Below, in pieces: positions 1-10,486 of a DNA stretch of 64,000 nucleotides (position 1 is the first letter of the stretch; every line of letters starts with the position of its first letter). Source of the stretch: Massilia arenae. Lineage in GTDB: Bacteria; Pseudomonadota; Gammaproteobacteria; Burkholderiales; Burkholderiaceae_D. The stretch is from assembly GCF_008014745.1 (NCBI RefSeq), contig NZ_VPFD01000016.1:62001-126000 (forward strand). Reading direction: 5' to 3'. The translations under genes and the position numbers were made by a program. Below the pieces are notes generated by a model. It worked only from the letters and a program-made list of their open reading frames with translations. It was not told where the DNA came from and ran no database searches.

Positions 1-225
1 ATCGACGCCGGCGTGACCGTAGCGGTCATACGCTTCGCGCTTCTCCGGATTGGTCAGCATCTCGTAGGCCTCTTTGACCTCCTTGAACTTCTCTTCCGCT
101 TCCTTGTTGTCCGGGTTGCGGTCAGGGTGGTACTTCATCGCAAGCTTGCGATACGACTTCTTGATCTCGTCTTCCGACGCACCCTTTGCGACCCCGAGGA
201 TCTCGTAAAAATCACGCTTCGCCAT
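1..225 (-). CDS. dnaJ: Chaperone DnaJ, N-terminal 75 residues (partial)
   Basis: This is the start of DnaJ (Hsp40), the co-chaperone that delivers unfolded protein to DnaK and stimulates its ATPase. The visible part is the J domain: it begins [12 protein letters not shown], carries the invariant HPD tripeptide in KYHPDRNPD, and runs into [15 protein letters not shown]. The Gly/Phe region, zinc-finger domain and C-terminal substrate domain lie beyond the window edge. The ATG at 225 is the normal DnaJ start. The gene follows dnaK on the same strand, with a terminator-like hairpin and a second hairpin between them, so expression is probably partly by read-through from dnaK. Only the J domain is seen, but the gene order makes DnaJ near certain. 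Confidence 0.97.
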   Translation of the reverse strand, partial: MAKRDFYEILGVAKGASEDEIKKSYRKLAMKYHPDRNPDNKEAEEKFKEVKEAYEMLTNPEKREAYDRYGHAGVD

Positions 226-260
226 GGTCGGCACCTAAAGTTATCTGCTGTATCTCTGAC

Positions 261-300
261 AAAAAAACCGAGCCGATGACCAGTGAAGGTGTCGGCTCGG
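261..300 (-). terminator. Rho-independent terminator after dnaK, before dnaJ
   Basis: A perfect 9-bp stem (CCGAGCCGA at 268-276 with TCGGCTCGG at 292-300, 15-nt loop) is followed on the minus strand by seven T residues at 261-267. It lies just upstream of the dnaJ start, so it should attenuate dnaK transcription before dnaJ. Confidence 0.8.
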
Positions 301-305
301 CCTAT

Positions 306-331
306 GCGCGGGAAACTGTTCGTTCCCGCGC
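306..331. repeat. Second hairpin in the dnaK-dnaJ gap
   Basis: A perfect 9-bp inverted repeat (GCGCGGGAA at 306-314, TTCCCGCGC at 323-331, 8-nt loop) sits ten bases from the dnaK stop and immediately beside the terminator. It has no T tract on either strand. It may protect the dnaK mRNA 3' end or help set the dnaK/dnaJ ratio; the function is inferred only. Confidence 0.6.
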
Positions 332-340
332 CAAAGACGC

Positions 341-2293
<1,953 letters not shown>

Positions 2294-2333
2294 GATGTGT
2301 TCCTTTAGTATTTGTGAATTTCTGATGGATTCA

Positions 2334-2362
2334 ATATTGGGAAGGGGCAGCGTGGTTTCAAG
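2334..2362 (-). promoter_or_regulatory. Sigma-32 (RpoH) promoter of dnaK
   Basis: On the minus strand a perfect -35 element CTTGAAA (2356-2362) is followed after 14 bp by CCCAATAT (2334-2341), one mismatch from the -10 consensus CCCCATNT. Transcription would begin about 35 bp before the dnaK ATG. Confidence 0.8.
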
Positions 2363-2414
2363 TGGTTCAGTTGACAGCGTCAGTTAGAACACACACAGAT
2401 GCCGCTGCCGGTCC

Positions 2415-2990
2415 TTATTTCGGCGCTGCGGCGGTCACGATGGCCGGACGCAGCAGGCGGTCGGCGATCATATAGCCCTTTTGCAGCACGGTGACCACGG
2501 TATTGGCTTCCTGTTCCGACGGCACGACGGCCACGGCCTGGTGCTTGTTCGGGTCCAGCTTGTCGCCCGCCTGAGGCATCACTTCGACCAGGCGGTTCTT
2601 CTCGAACGCGGCGGTGAGCTGCTTGAGGGTCATTTCGACGCCTTCACGGATCGACTCGACCGTCGGGGCTTCGACCTTGACGGCCATTTCCAGGCTGTCG
2701 CGCACCGGCACCATGGCCTCGGCGAAGCTTTCGATGGCGAATTTATGGGCCTTGCTCACGTCTTCCTGGGCGCGGCGGCGGATATTGTCCGCTTCGGCCT
2801 TGGCGCGCATGAAGGCGTCATGCATCTCGGCCAGCTTGGCTTCGGTGGCGCTCAGTTGTTCTTCGAGGCCTGGCTCTGCGGACGGAGTGGCCGGCGCGGC
2901 GGCTTGTGCGGTCGCACCCTCAGTGGCGTCAGCGGCAGGCGCTTCGCCAGCTTGCTGGTCGAGCACCTCTTTGTTTTCTTGGTCTTGCAT
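2415..2990 (-). CDS. grpE: Nucleotide exchange factor GrpE
   Basis: GrpE releases ADP from DnaK and so drives the chaperone cycle in the cytoplasm. The protein is 191 residues, a usual length: an acidic, Ala/Glu-rich N-terminus, a long coiled-coil helix (about 55-110, with [14 protein letters not shown]), and the C-terminal beta domain ending in the family motif [18 protein letters not shown]. The frame is open as far up as 3143, but the ATG at 2990 has an AGGAG ribosome site. The heat-shock promoter at 3059-3086 would start transcription downstream of any longer start, which supports 2990. It lies between hemH and dnaK on the same strand. Confidence 0.97.
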   Translation of the reverse strand: MQDQENKEVLDQQAGEAPAADATEGATAQAAAPATPSAEPGLEEQLSATEAKLAEMHDAFMRAKAEADNIRRRAQEDVSKAHKFAIESFAEAMVPVRDSLEMAVKVEAPTVESIREGVEMTLKQLTAAFEKNRLVEVMPQAGDKLDPNKHQAVAVVPSEQEANTVVTVLQKGYMIADRLLRPAIVTAAAPK

Positions 2991-3058
2991 CGGAAAAACT
3001 CCTAGAATCAAGGACTTGGCTGAGTTAGAAACGTATCCGGATCGATACACAGCGCCCC

Positions 3059-3086
3059 AGATGAGGCGATCTCCTACAATTTCAAG
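3059..3086 (-). promoter_or_regulatory. Sigma-32 (RpoH) promoter of grpE
   Basis: On the minus strand a perfect CTTGAAA (3080-3086) is followed after 13 bp by CCTCATCT (3059-3066), 7 of 8 against CCCCATNT. It lies about 70-95 bp upstream of the grpE ATG. No CIRCE element (TTAGCACTC-N9-GAGTGCTAA) is visible here, so HrcA control of this promoter is not supported. Confidence 0.82.
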
Positions 3087-3228
3087 GGGAATTGCAGAGA
3101 TGGCATCTGAAAAACGGATAAATACGGCGCCCAGTACCAACAACCTGGCATTTTAGCAGGTTGTCAATAAGCAAGCGCTTGTGAAAGGCCGTGGAATCGA
3201 TGCCGGGGTGGCGCCGGCATGCGACGGC

Positions 3229-4332
3229 TCAGGCACCCAGGCGGGCCGCGTTCTGCGCGCCGCGCTCTGCGTCGAGGCGGCGTGCCTCGCGCTGGGCCGG
3301 GGTCTGGATGGTGGGCCAGCCGATCAGGTGCTGTTCGGCGATCTCGGCCATGCCGCGGATCCAGGACGGCGAGGCGTTCAGGCAGGGGATGTAGTGGAAG
3401 TCCTTGCCGCCGTTCGAGATGAAATCATGCCGCACTTCCATCGAGATCTCTTCCAGTGTCTCGAGGCAGTCGCTGGTAAAGCCCGGACAGATCACGTCGA
3501 TGCGCTCGACGCCGTCGCGCGCCAGCTGCTGCACGGTCGGTGCAGTGTACGGCTGCAGCCATTCGGCCTTGCCGAAGCGCGACTGGAAGGTGACCAGGTA
3601 GTCGTCCGGCGCGAGCCCGAGCGCGTCGGCCAGCAGGCGCCCGGTCTTCTGGCACTCGCAGAAATACGGGTCGCCCAGCTCCAGGGTGCGCTTGGGCGTG
3701 CCGTGGAAGCTCATTACCAGCTTCTGGCCGCGGCCGTGGGCGTCCCAGTGGGCCTGCACGCTGTCGCGCAACGCGTTGATATAGCCCTCATGGTCGTGGT
3801 AGTGCTTCACCAGGCGCAGCTCGGGCACGTTGCGCACGCGCGCGTAATGCTGGAACACCGAATCCCAGATCGAGGCGGTGGTGGTGCCCGAATACTGCGG
3901 GTAGGCGGGCAGCACGACGATGCGGTCGCAACCGTCGGCCTTCAGCTGGTCAAGCACGTCGGGCAGGGACGGCGTGCCGTAGCGCATGGCCATCGCCACC
4001 TTGACGTCTTCGTGGCCGCGTTCGGCCAGCACGGCCTGCAATTTTGCCGCCTGGTGGGCGGTGTGGATGCGCAGGGGCGAGCCTTCGCGGGTCCAGATGG
4101 TGCGGTACTTGGCGGCCGACTGGCCGGAACGGAACGGCAGGATGAACAGGTTGAGGATGAACCACCAGATGCGGCTGGGTATCTCGACCACGCGCGGATC
4201 GGACAGGAACTGCTTCAGGTAGCGGCGCACGCTCGAGCGGGTCGGCTCGTCCGGGGTACCCAGGTTGACCAGGACGATCGCGCTGTGCGGCACGGTGCCG
4301 TGGATGTGAGGCGGTTCTTTACGAAATGGCAT
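3229..4332 (-). CDS. hemH: Ferrochelatase
   Basis: Ferrochelatase inserts Fe2+ into protoporphyrin IX, the last step of protoheme synthesis. The protein is 367 residues. Family signatures are visible in order: IVLVNLGTPDEP near the N-terminus, the LPAYPQYSGTTTAS segment, the catalytic-histidine motif VMSFHGTPKRTLELGDPY, FQSRFGKAEWLQPYT, and the CPGFTSDCLETLEEI motif. The frame is open to 4455, but MPFRKEPPHIHG at 4332 is the likely start because the upstream codons have no family character. It reads toward grpE, leaving a 238-bp gap that holds the grpE promoter. No clear Shine-Dalgarno sequence is seen. Confidence 0.97.
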   Translation of the reverse strand: MPFRKEPPHIHGTVPHSAIVLVNLGTPDEPTRSSVRRYLKQFLSDPRVVEIPSRIWWFILNLFILPFRSGQSAAKYRTIWTREGSPLRIHTAHQAAKLQAVLAERGHEDVKVAMAMRYGTPSLPDVLDQLKADGCDRIVVLPAYPQYSGTTTASIWDSVFQHYARVRNVPELRLVKHYHDHEGYINALRDSVQAHWDAHGRGQKLVMSFHGTPKRTLELGDPYFCECQKTGRLLADALGLAPDDYLVTFQSRFGKAEWLQPYTAPTVQQLARDGVERIDVICPGFTSDCLETLEEISMEVRHDFISNGGKDFHYIPCLNASPSWIRGMAEIAEQHLIGWPTIQTPAQREARRLDAERGAQNAARLGA

Positions 4333-4479
4333 AGACAGTGGCTCAAGAAAGGACCGCCTATTATATGGGGGGACTGCGATGGGGGCAGTCGCCAAAGTCG
4401 GTGACGCCCCCTTTTGCCGGAGTGGCGCCACCGCCTTCCGTGGCGCTCGAACCACGGAACCTGTCTTATGCCACCGGAA

Positions 4480-4908
4480 TCAGGTGTTCACGTGCAGGCG
4501 CACGTCGATATTGCCGCGGGTAGCGTTCGAGTATGGGCACACGATGTGGGCCTTGTCGACCAGCTCTTGCAGCTGGGCCTGGTCCATGCCCGGGGCCTTG
4601 ATGGTGAGGTCGACTTCGATGCCGAAGCCGGTCGGGATCTGGCCGATGCCGACGTCGCCGGTGATGGTCAGGTCTTGCGGCAGTGCGACCTTGGCCTGGC
4701 CGGCCACGAATTTCAGGGCGCCCAGGAAGCAGGCCGAGTAGCCGGCCGCGAACAGCTGCTCAGGATTCGTACCCGAGCCGCCACCACCGCCGAGTTCCTT
4801 CGGCGTGCTCAGTTTCAGGTCAAGGACGCCATCGGAACTTTTCGAGGTGCCTTCACGGCCGCCTTGCGAGGTGGCTTGGGCGCGGTACAGGACTTTTTCG
4901 ATGCTCAT
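4480..4908 (-). CDS. ohr: Organic hydroperoxide resistance protein (Ohr/OsmC family)
   Basis: This is a small cytoplasmic thiol peroxidase that reduces organic hydroperoxides. It has 142 residues with the two conserved redox cysteines, Cys60 in [10 protein letters not shown] and Cys124 in VCPYSNAT. The [15 protein letters not shown] segment is characteristic of Ohr rather than OsmC. An ATG at 4923 is in frame, but the ATG at 4908 has an AAGGA ribosome site at the right distance and gives the usual Ohr N-terminus ([10 protein letters not shown]). An OhrR regulator would be expected nearby in many genomes but is not seen here. A second, OsmC-type paralogue lies at 9333-9764. Confidence 0.93.
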   Translation of the reverse strand: MSIEKVLYRAQATSQGGREGTSKSSDGVLDLKLSTPKELGGGGGSGTNPEQLFAAGYSACFLGALKFVAGQAKVALPQDLTITGDVGIGQIPTGFGIEVDLTIKAPGMDQAQLQELVDKAHIVCPYSNATRGNIDVRLHVNT

Positions 4909-5056
4909 GCGAATTCCTTCCATGGTTGGGTTGGCGAACGATGCTGCGGCGTGAGGGCCGCAGGTCGAACGTCACTCTGCCACAGAATGAAGAAAGCGGC
5001 ATGACAACTAATTGGATAGGTGCAGACCGGTCACCACATTGTCGCCCGCGCCGCAC

Positions 5057-5167
5057 GCACGTCGTTCCCACGCAGGCGGGAACCTGAGGTTGTTAGCGCT
5101 GACGCTACGTTTGGCGGTATCGGCAGCGCGAAGGACTTGGGTTCCCGCCTGCGCGGGAACGACGTGC
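5057..5167. repeat. Dispersed inverted-repeat element (REP-pair-like), copy 1
   Basis: Two arms face each other: a left arm starting GCACGTCGTTCCCACGCAGG (from 5057) and a right arm whose reverse complement starts GCACGTCGTTCCCGCGCAGG (ending at 5167), with one mismatch over 28 bp. About 50 bp of unique sequence separates them. Each arm contains its own small GTTCCCGC/GCGGGAAC hairpin. A second element with the same arms is at 43867-43976. The element fills the gap between ohr and recN and abuts the recN stop, so it could also act as a transcript-end structure. Confidence 0.8.
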
Positions 5168-5185
5168 TGAGGCTGTTGGCCGATG

Positions 5186-6850
<1,665 letters not shown>

Positions 6851-6916
6851 GAAAAATCGGGTCTCCGGTGATTGGCGATTCTGTGGCGATCAGGTCAGGC
6901 GCTGGATCGTGGCGAC

Positions 6917-7819
6917 TTACTTGAGCTTGCCGTCGTTGGTGGGGTATTCGTTCCAGTGCAGCTTCTGGCGCAGCGTGTGGTAGTAGCTCCAGTCGAGCGG
7001 ATGCAGGAAGGTGATCGTGTGCGGCGAACGCGAGATGACGATCTGGTCGCCCAGTTGCAGGCTGGTGAAAGTCTGCATGTCGAAGTTCACGCTGATGTCG
7101 CGTCCGCTGACCAGCTCGACCACGATCTCGCTGTCGTCGGGCACCACGATCGGCCGGTTCGACAGCGCGTGCGGCGCGATCGGTACCAGCACCGTGCCTT
7201 TCATTCTCGGGTGCAGCAGCGGACCGCCGGCCGACAGCGCATAGGCGGTGGAGCCGGTGGGCGTGGACACGATCAGGCCGTCCGAGCGCTGGTTATACAT
7301 GAATTGACCGTCGACGGTCAGCTTGAGTTCGACCATGCCGGCGCCGGTACCGCGCGCCACGACCACGTCGTTGACGGCCACGCTGCAGAAGATCTGCTCG
7401 TCGTCGCGCATCACGCGCGCCTCGAGCAGGGTCCGTTCTTCGGCGCGCGAACGGCCTTGAAGGATCTCGCTGAGCGCCGGCAGCATGTCGTCGAGCGGGA
7501 TGTCGGTGATGAAGCCGAGCCGGCCCAGGTTGATGCCGATCAGGGCAATGTCGTACGCGGCCAGCTGGCGCGCGATGCCCAGCATGGTGCCGTCGCCGCC
7601 GACCACGATCCCGATCTTCGCCTGCGCGCCGATCTCGGCCACGGTCATCGAATCGATATCGTCCAGTTGCAGGTTGGCCGCGGTATCGGCCTCGAACACC
7701 ACGCGGTAGCCCGCCTCTCGCAGGAAATCGCGGATGCGGCCGACCGGCTCTTCGACGCCTGCCGTGTTATGCCGCACAACGAGCGCGATGATCTGTTGCG
7801 GTTGGGGCGAAGCGGGCAT
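6917..7819 (-). CDS. nadK: NAD kinase
   Basis: NAD kinase phosphorylates NAD to NADP in the cytoplasm. The protein is 300 residues with the diagnostic GGDGTMLG motif (74-81), the NLGRLGFITD segment, the VNDVVVARG motif, and the Gly/Thr-rich STPTGSTAYALSAGGP loop that binds NAD and contributes to catalysis. It is the first gene of a likely nadK-recN operon. Its promoter region contains a strong LexA operator overlapping a -10 element, so NADP supply would rise with RecN under DNA damage. Confidence 0.98.
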   Translation of the reverse strand: MPASPQPQQIIALVVRHNTAGVEEPVGRIRDFLREAGYRVVFEADTAANLQLDDIDSMTVAEIGAQAKIGIVVGGDGTMLGIARQLAAYDIALIGINLGRLGFITDIPLDDMLPALSEILQGRSRAEERTLLEARVMRDDEQIFCSVAVNDVVVARGTGAGMVELKLTVDGQFMYNQRSDGLIVSTPTGSTAYALSAGGPLLHPRMKGTVLVPIAPHALSNRPIVVPDDSEIVVELVSGRDISVNFDMQTFTSLQLGDQIVISRSPHTITFLHPLDWSYYHTLRQKLHWNEYPTNDGKLK

Positions 7820-7901
7820 GACGGTCTCTGCAGTATAGGGTTAAACGACACGCTGGAGATTAACCGATAATCCCTGCGACTGCCATACGGCGCTCGGTAA
7901 T

Positions 7902-7947
7902 TACTGTATAGATGAACAGTATAGCTGGCGCCGCCCCTGCACTGCAA
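7902..7947 (-). promoter_or_regulatory. LexA operator and sigma-70 promoter of nadK-recN
   Basis: The minus strand carries TACTGT-N8-ACAGTA at 7902-7921, a perfect match to the LexA core CTGT-N8-ACAG with an extra symmetric TA/TA. It overlaps a -10 element TATACT (7918-7923), which lies 18 bp from a -35 element TTGCAG (7942-7947). LexA bound here would block RNA polymerase. The nadK ATG is 82 bp further down. Confidence 0.85.
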
Positions 7948-7949
7948 GT

Positions 7950-8858
7950 TCAGCCCATCAGTACCATGCTCATTACGGTCAATACAGCCGAGACCAAGGT
8001 CACGATGTGCGCGAAGATCAGCACGACCCAGCGGACGACGGTGCCCACCCAGCTGCGTTCGTAAACGCGGCGCATTGCCATCGGCAGGTAAAACACTAGC
8101 CACAGCAATAGCGCGAAGGTAATGAATTTCCAGGTCTCTGGCACCAGGATCATCACCGACAGCATCAGGAAGGCGAAGGCATTCACGTGCAGGGCGAACA
8201 GGAAATGCTCGCCGTAGCGGCGGCCGGTGCCCAGGTACAGGATCTTCAGGTATAGCGCGAACAGCGGCATCATGGCGAAGATCGCATACGGCGTATAACT
8301 GAAGAAGGCTTGCTTGAGCGTTGCCCTCTGCGCCGCCGGGGTCAGGGACAGGAAACGGGCCACCCGCTCGCGCAATACCGGATGCACATTGCTGGCCTTC
8401 TTGTCGAGCATGGCCAGGGCCTTTTCATACTCGGCGGCGTTCGTCCCCATGGCCGGGCCCAGCACCGTCTCCTTGGCGCGCCCTTCGGCCACCGCGGCGG
8501 CCAGGGCCGGCGTCGGCTCGTCGAAGCGCGCCACCTCGACGCCACTGAGCTTGAACAGCGCAAAGAAAATGATGCTGAAGGTGAGGTAGAGGCGCAACGG
8601 CTCGAGATAGCGCACGCGGCGGCCCTCGATGTATTCGCAGGTCAGCAAACCCGGACGGGCGATCAGGAGGGCCAGCGACTTCCACAGCTTGCCCTCCAGC
8701 GCCACGTAGTGTGCGATGAACTCGTGCAGGAATTCGCGTGCGCTCGGCACGTGCAGGTGGGTGGCCTGCCCGCACTGCTGGCAATAATTGCCCTGCGTGG
8801 TCGCGCCACAGTTCTTGCAGGCGATGCCGGCATGGTGAGTCAGGGTGTCTGGAGTCAC
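7950..8858 (-). CDS. DUF3667-type zinc-ribbon membrane protein
   Basis: The function is unknown. The 302-residue protein has an N-terminal zinc-ribbon signature, two CxxC pairs (Cys14/Cys17 and Cys26/Cys29). It continues with a soluble helix and a YLEPLRLYLTFSIIFFALFKL membrane segment near 90-110. After a hydrophilic stretch come at least four hydrophobic segments, suggesting an inner-membrane protein. This layout matches the DUF3667 family. The start appears to be a GTG at 8858 preceded by GGAAG; no ATG lies before the first CxxC. The stop sits right beside the nadK promoter. The divergent gap to 9003 would hold its own promoter. Confidence 0.8.
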   Translation of the reverse strand: MTPDTLTHHAGIACKNCGATTQGNYCQQCGQATHLHVPSAREFLHEFIAHYVALEGKLWKSLALLIARPGLLTCEYIEGRRVRYLEPLRLYLTFSIIFFALFKLSGVEVARFDEPTPALAAAVAEGRAKETVLGPAMGTNAAEYEKALAMLDKKASNVHPVLRERVARFLSLTPAAQRATLKQAFFSYTPYAIFAMMPLFALYLKILYLGTGRRYGEHFLFALHVNAFAFLMLSVMILVPETWKFITFALLLWLVFYLPMAMRRVYERSWVGTVVRWVVLIFAHIVTLVSAVLTVMSMVLMG

Positions 8859-9002
8859 AGTGCGCTTCCGTCAATACGGTCAAGCTTCCATGTTAACCAT
8901 CTAATTGCAAAAAAGCATCATCAAATTACGGCTTTCAATTGCGCGACTGTTTCGATGCGACACAGTTACGATGGGAATGACGAAATGACAAAGGAGAGCA
9001 CC

Positions 9003-9329
9003 ATGGTGACTGAATCCAAGGACCGGTTCGTCAACACGAAGGAACCGATGAGCAACGATGGCGTCAAACGCCAGCCACACGAACGCGACGAGACGCCGGA
9101 CGGCCAGGACCAGGAACCGCGCGGCGTCATGAAGCAGGCGGCCAAGGACCTCGAGCAAGGGCTGGTCGATACCGACTCGCGCAACACGCCCGGCATTTCG
9201 GAGGCGGTCGATCCCGCCCCCGGCGCCACCGGCCAGGCCCAGCCGCAGCCCGACCGTCATCGCGACATGCGCGACCATGATGCCGAGCCGGCACCCGAAG
9301 ACAACGACAACGACACTGAAAGGAAATAA
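9003..9329 (+). CDS. Small acidic, disordered hydrophilic protein
   Basis: I do not recognise a named family. The product is 108 residues, very rich in Asp, Glu, Pro, Gln and Arg, with almost no hydrophobic residues, so it is predicted to be disordered. The ATG at 9003 has a strong AAAGGAGAG ribosome site; an in-frame ATG at 8985 is less well placed. Its stop is 3 bp before the osmC start, with the osmC ribosome site inside its last codons, so the two are almost certainly co-transcribed and perhaps translationally coupled. Pairing with OsmC suggests a general-stress role, like other small hydrophilic stress proteins, but that is inference. Confidence 0.75.
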   Translation: MVTESKDRFVNTKEPMSNDGVKRQPHERDETPDGQDQEPRGVMKQAAKDLEQGLVDTDSRNTPGISEAVDPAPGATGQAQPQPDRHRDMRDHDAEPAPEDNDNDTERK

Positions 9330-9332
9330 CAC

Positions 9333-9764
9333 ATGACGATCAAACGCGATGGCAGCGCCGTCTGGAGCGGCGGCATCAAAGATGGCAAGGGCCAGGTATC
9401 GACCGGCAGCGGCGCCCTCAAGGACCAGCCCTACGGCTTCAATACCCGCTTCGAAGACGCACCAGGCACCAATCCCGAAGAGCTGATCGGCGCGGCGCAC
9501 GCGGGCTGCTTCACGATGGCGCTGTCAGGCCAACTGGGCCAGGCCGGCCTGACCGCCGACGAGCTGCGCACCAAGGCGACAGTGTCGATGGAAAAGGTCG
9601 AGGGCGGCTTCTCGATCACGGCCGTGCACCTCGAGCTGGTGGCGAAGATCCCGGGCGCGAGCCAGGAAGCCTTCGACAAGGCGGCCACCACGGCCAAGGA
9701 AAACTGCCCGGTCTCGAAGCTGCTGAACGCGAAGATCACGCTCGACGCCAAACTCGAGAACTGA
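9333..9764 (+). CDS. osmC: OsmC family peroxiredoxin
   Basis: This is a cytoplasmic thiol-dependent peroxidase active on organic hydroperoxides, usually induced by osmotic or general stress. The protein has 143 residues with the two redox cysteines, Cys59 in AAHAGCFTMAL and Cys125 in KENCPVSKL. The N-terminus (MTIKRDGSAVWSG) and the TNPEELIGAAHAGCF segment are those of true OsmC, unlike the Ohr-type paralogue at 4480-4908. It has a GGAAATAA ribosome site overlapping the end of the acidic small protein. Confidence 0.93.
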   Translation: MTIKRDGSAVWSGGIKDGKGQVSTGSGALKDQPYGFNTRFEDAPGTNPEELIGAAHAGCFTMALSGQLGQAGLTADELRTKATVSMEKVEGGFSITAVHLELVAKIPGASQEAFDKAATTAKENCPVSKLLNAKITLDAKLEN

Positions 9765-9863
9765 TCCGGCGCGCCGCGGGCCATGCGGCCTGCGGCGCCT
9801 CCGGCAAGGATGCCGTCGAACGCATAGAATGGCGGTTCTTCGAAACACATAGGGCAAGCCAAA

Positions 9864-10277
9864 ATGCGCATCCTGCATACCATGTTGAGGGTCGGCGACC
9901 TGCAACGCTCCATCGACTTCTACACCAAGGTGCTGGGCATGAAACTGCTGCGCACCAGCGATAACCCGGAATACAAGTACAGCCTGGCCTTCCTCGGCTA
10001 CGGCAGCAATCCGGACCACGCCGAGCTCGAGCTGACCTATAATTGGGGCACCGACAGCTACGACATGGGCAGCGCCTACGGCCACATCGCGATCTCGGCC
10101 GAAGACATCTACGCCACCTGCGAACAGGTGCGCGCGGCCGGCGGCAACATCACCCGCGAACCGGGCCCGGTCAAGGGCGGCACCACCGTGATCGCCTTCA
10201 TCACCGATCCCGACGGCTACAAGGTCGAGCTGATCGAGCGCGCCGACCATGCCAGCGGCGGTGGGCTGAGCACCTGA
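9864..10277 (+). CDS. gloA: Lactoylglutathione lyase (glyoxalase I)
   Basis: GloA converts the hemithioacetal of methylglyoxal and glutathione to S-lactoylglutathione in the cytoplasm. The protein has 137 residues, normal for the Ni-dependent bacterial class. All four metal ligands are at the expected places: His5, Glu56, His74 and Glu122. The [16 protein letters not shown] signature and the [12 protein letters not shown] ending are clear. It stands alone, followed by a strong terminator. Confidence 0.98.
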   Translation: MRILHTMLRVGDLQRSIDFYTKVLGMKLLRTSDNPEYKYSLAFLGYGSNPDHAELELTYNWGTDSYDMGSAYGHIAISAEDIYATCEQVRAAGGNITREPGPVKGGTTVIAFITDPDGYKVELIERADHASGGGLST

Positions 10278-10301
10278 ACACTGACTGAATTTTCAGCAAG
10301 G

Positions 10302-10340
10302 ATGGCGCGGCGCCTGTAGGTGCCGCGCCATTTTTTATTT
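10302..10340 (+). terminator. Rho-independent terminator of gloA
   Basis: A GC-rich stem (TGGCGCGGCGCC at 10303-10314 with GGTGCCGCGCCA, one G-T pair, 4-nt loop) is followed by TTTTTTATTT. It ends gloA transcription before the VgrG cassette. Confidence 0.9.
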
Positions 10341-10456
10341 CGCTCTACCCGCTACGCATATCCCACTTGCGGCTTGACGACCGTCATGCCTGCAGGCATC
10401 ACTTGGAAGACCCGCTCTCTTAAGATCGACATTGCCGCCAACGCAAAGGAGCGACG

Positions 10457-10486
10457 ATGTCCATCCCGGCTTGCCCGCGCCCATGA
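10457..10486 (+). other. Nine-codon leader ORF overlapping the vgrG start
   Basis: An AAAGGAG ribosome site at 10445-10451 is followed by ATG at 10457, which opens a frame of only nine codons (MSIPACPRP). Its TGA overlaps the vgrG ATG as ATGA at 10483-10486. The vgrG ATG itself has no ribosome site, so vgrG may be translated by re-initiation after this leader. A sequencing or natural frameshift joining the two frames is an alternative. Confidence 0.4.

Noticed and set aside
3140..3164. Inverted repeat ACAACCTG/CAGGTTGT between hemH and grpE as a terminator
   Set aside because: Only 8 bp, AT-containing, and not followed by a T tract on the minus strand.
2991..3228. CIRCE element for HrcA upstream of grpE
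   Set aside because: No TTAGCACTC-N9-GAGTGCTAA or near match is present in the gap.
6851..6916. A second LexA box directly before recN
   Set aside because: The closest sequence (CTGT-N8-GGTC) lacks the ACAG half.
9765..9863. GC-rich imperfect hairpin between osmC and gloA as a terminator
   Set aside because: The stem has a bulge and there is no T tract; support is too weak to list.
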